Source: Mesobacillus jeotgali (lineage in GTDB: Bacteria; Bacillota; Bacilli; Bacillales; Cytobacillaceae). Taken from it: a stretch of 64,000 bases of DNA. Below, piece after piece: positions 63,989 through 64,000 of the stretch; the first letter of the stretch is position 1, and each line of letters opens with the position of its first letter. The notes under the pieces were generated by a model that made no database searches, was not told the origin of the DNA, and saw only the letters and a list, made by a program, of their open reading frames with translations. The position numbers and the translations under genes were made by a program. The DNA lies in contig NZ_CP109811.1 of assembly GCF_014856545.2 (NCBI RefSeq), positions 986,001 to 1,050,000 on the forward strand, read 5' to 3'.

Positions 63989-64000
63989 GTAGGTGAAGGT

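Overview
The window looks like a chromosomal segment of an endospore-forming member of the Bacillaceae, related to but distinct from Bacillus subtilis (a Mesobacillus- or Cytobacillus-type genome would fit; this is inference). Evidence: alpha/beta-type, gamma-type (SspE) and K-type (SspK) small acid-soluble spore proteins, a KinB-like kinase, near-perfect Shine-Dalgarno sequences, and a long block (about 34.7-61.2 kb) that keeps much of the gene content of the B. subtilis yfhD-ygaF region. No rRNA, tRNA, prophage, transposase or CRISPR array was seen.

Layout. 0-5.4 kb: TetR regulator, LysM/M14 endopeptidase, small membrane protein, large secreted M14 carboxypeptidase, DUF948 protein. 5.5-11.4 kb: siroheme-dependent nitrite reductase operon (nasD-nasE-nasF-sirB-sirC) with two Fnr-type sites at its promoter. 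11.5-15.9 kb: YciI-like protein, two oppositely charged low-complexity secreted proteins (one carrying a VTEED minisatellite), and a DMT permease. 16.1-28.3 kb: a sigma-54 (SigL) fatty-acid/acyl-CoA degradation locus with a CBS-PAS-PAS-AAA+ activator, two -24/-12 promoters that share the same upstream dyad, and an operon of three acyl-CoA synthetases, acyl-CoA dehydrogenase, thiolase and CoA-transferase. 28.4-33.7 kb: a heterodimeric ABC exporter and an orphan histidine kinase. 34-44.3 kb: SASPs, yfhD/E/F, recX, yfhH, sspK, yfhJ, yfhP, mutY, yfhS, fabL, sspE, ygaB, ygaC(ntdP). 44.4-52.6 kb: ABC exporter YgaD and an oligopeptide ABC transporter operon split by a dispersed repeat. 52.6-64 kb: FUSC-family YgaE-like protein, glutamate-synthase-like protein, gsaB, a DUF2071 protein and an ABC-2 transporter trio.

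How the parts work together. The nas operon supplies both nitrite reductase subunits and all enzymes needed to turn uroporphyrinogen III into the siroheme cofactor. The 16-28 kb locus appears to be one regulon: the activator gene lies between its two target promoters, and a cre-like sequence at the second start site suggests glucose repression. The yfh-yga block is housekeeping and sporulation.

Most notable: the shared sigma-54 dyad architecture; three genes (about 21.07, 28.49 and 31.26 kb) each broken by apparent loss of one G in a G-run; a DnaA-box cluster next to a perfect 13-bp inverted repeat at 34.4-34.5 kb; a nitrite reductase small subunit that has lost half of its Rieske ligands; and at least five different dispersed-repeat families, one of them a 247-bp MITE-like element with perfect 12-bp terminal inverted repeats.
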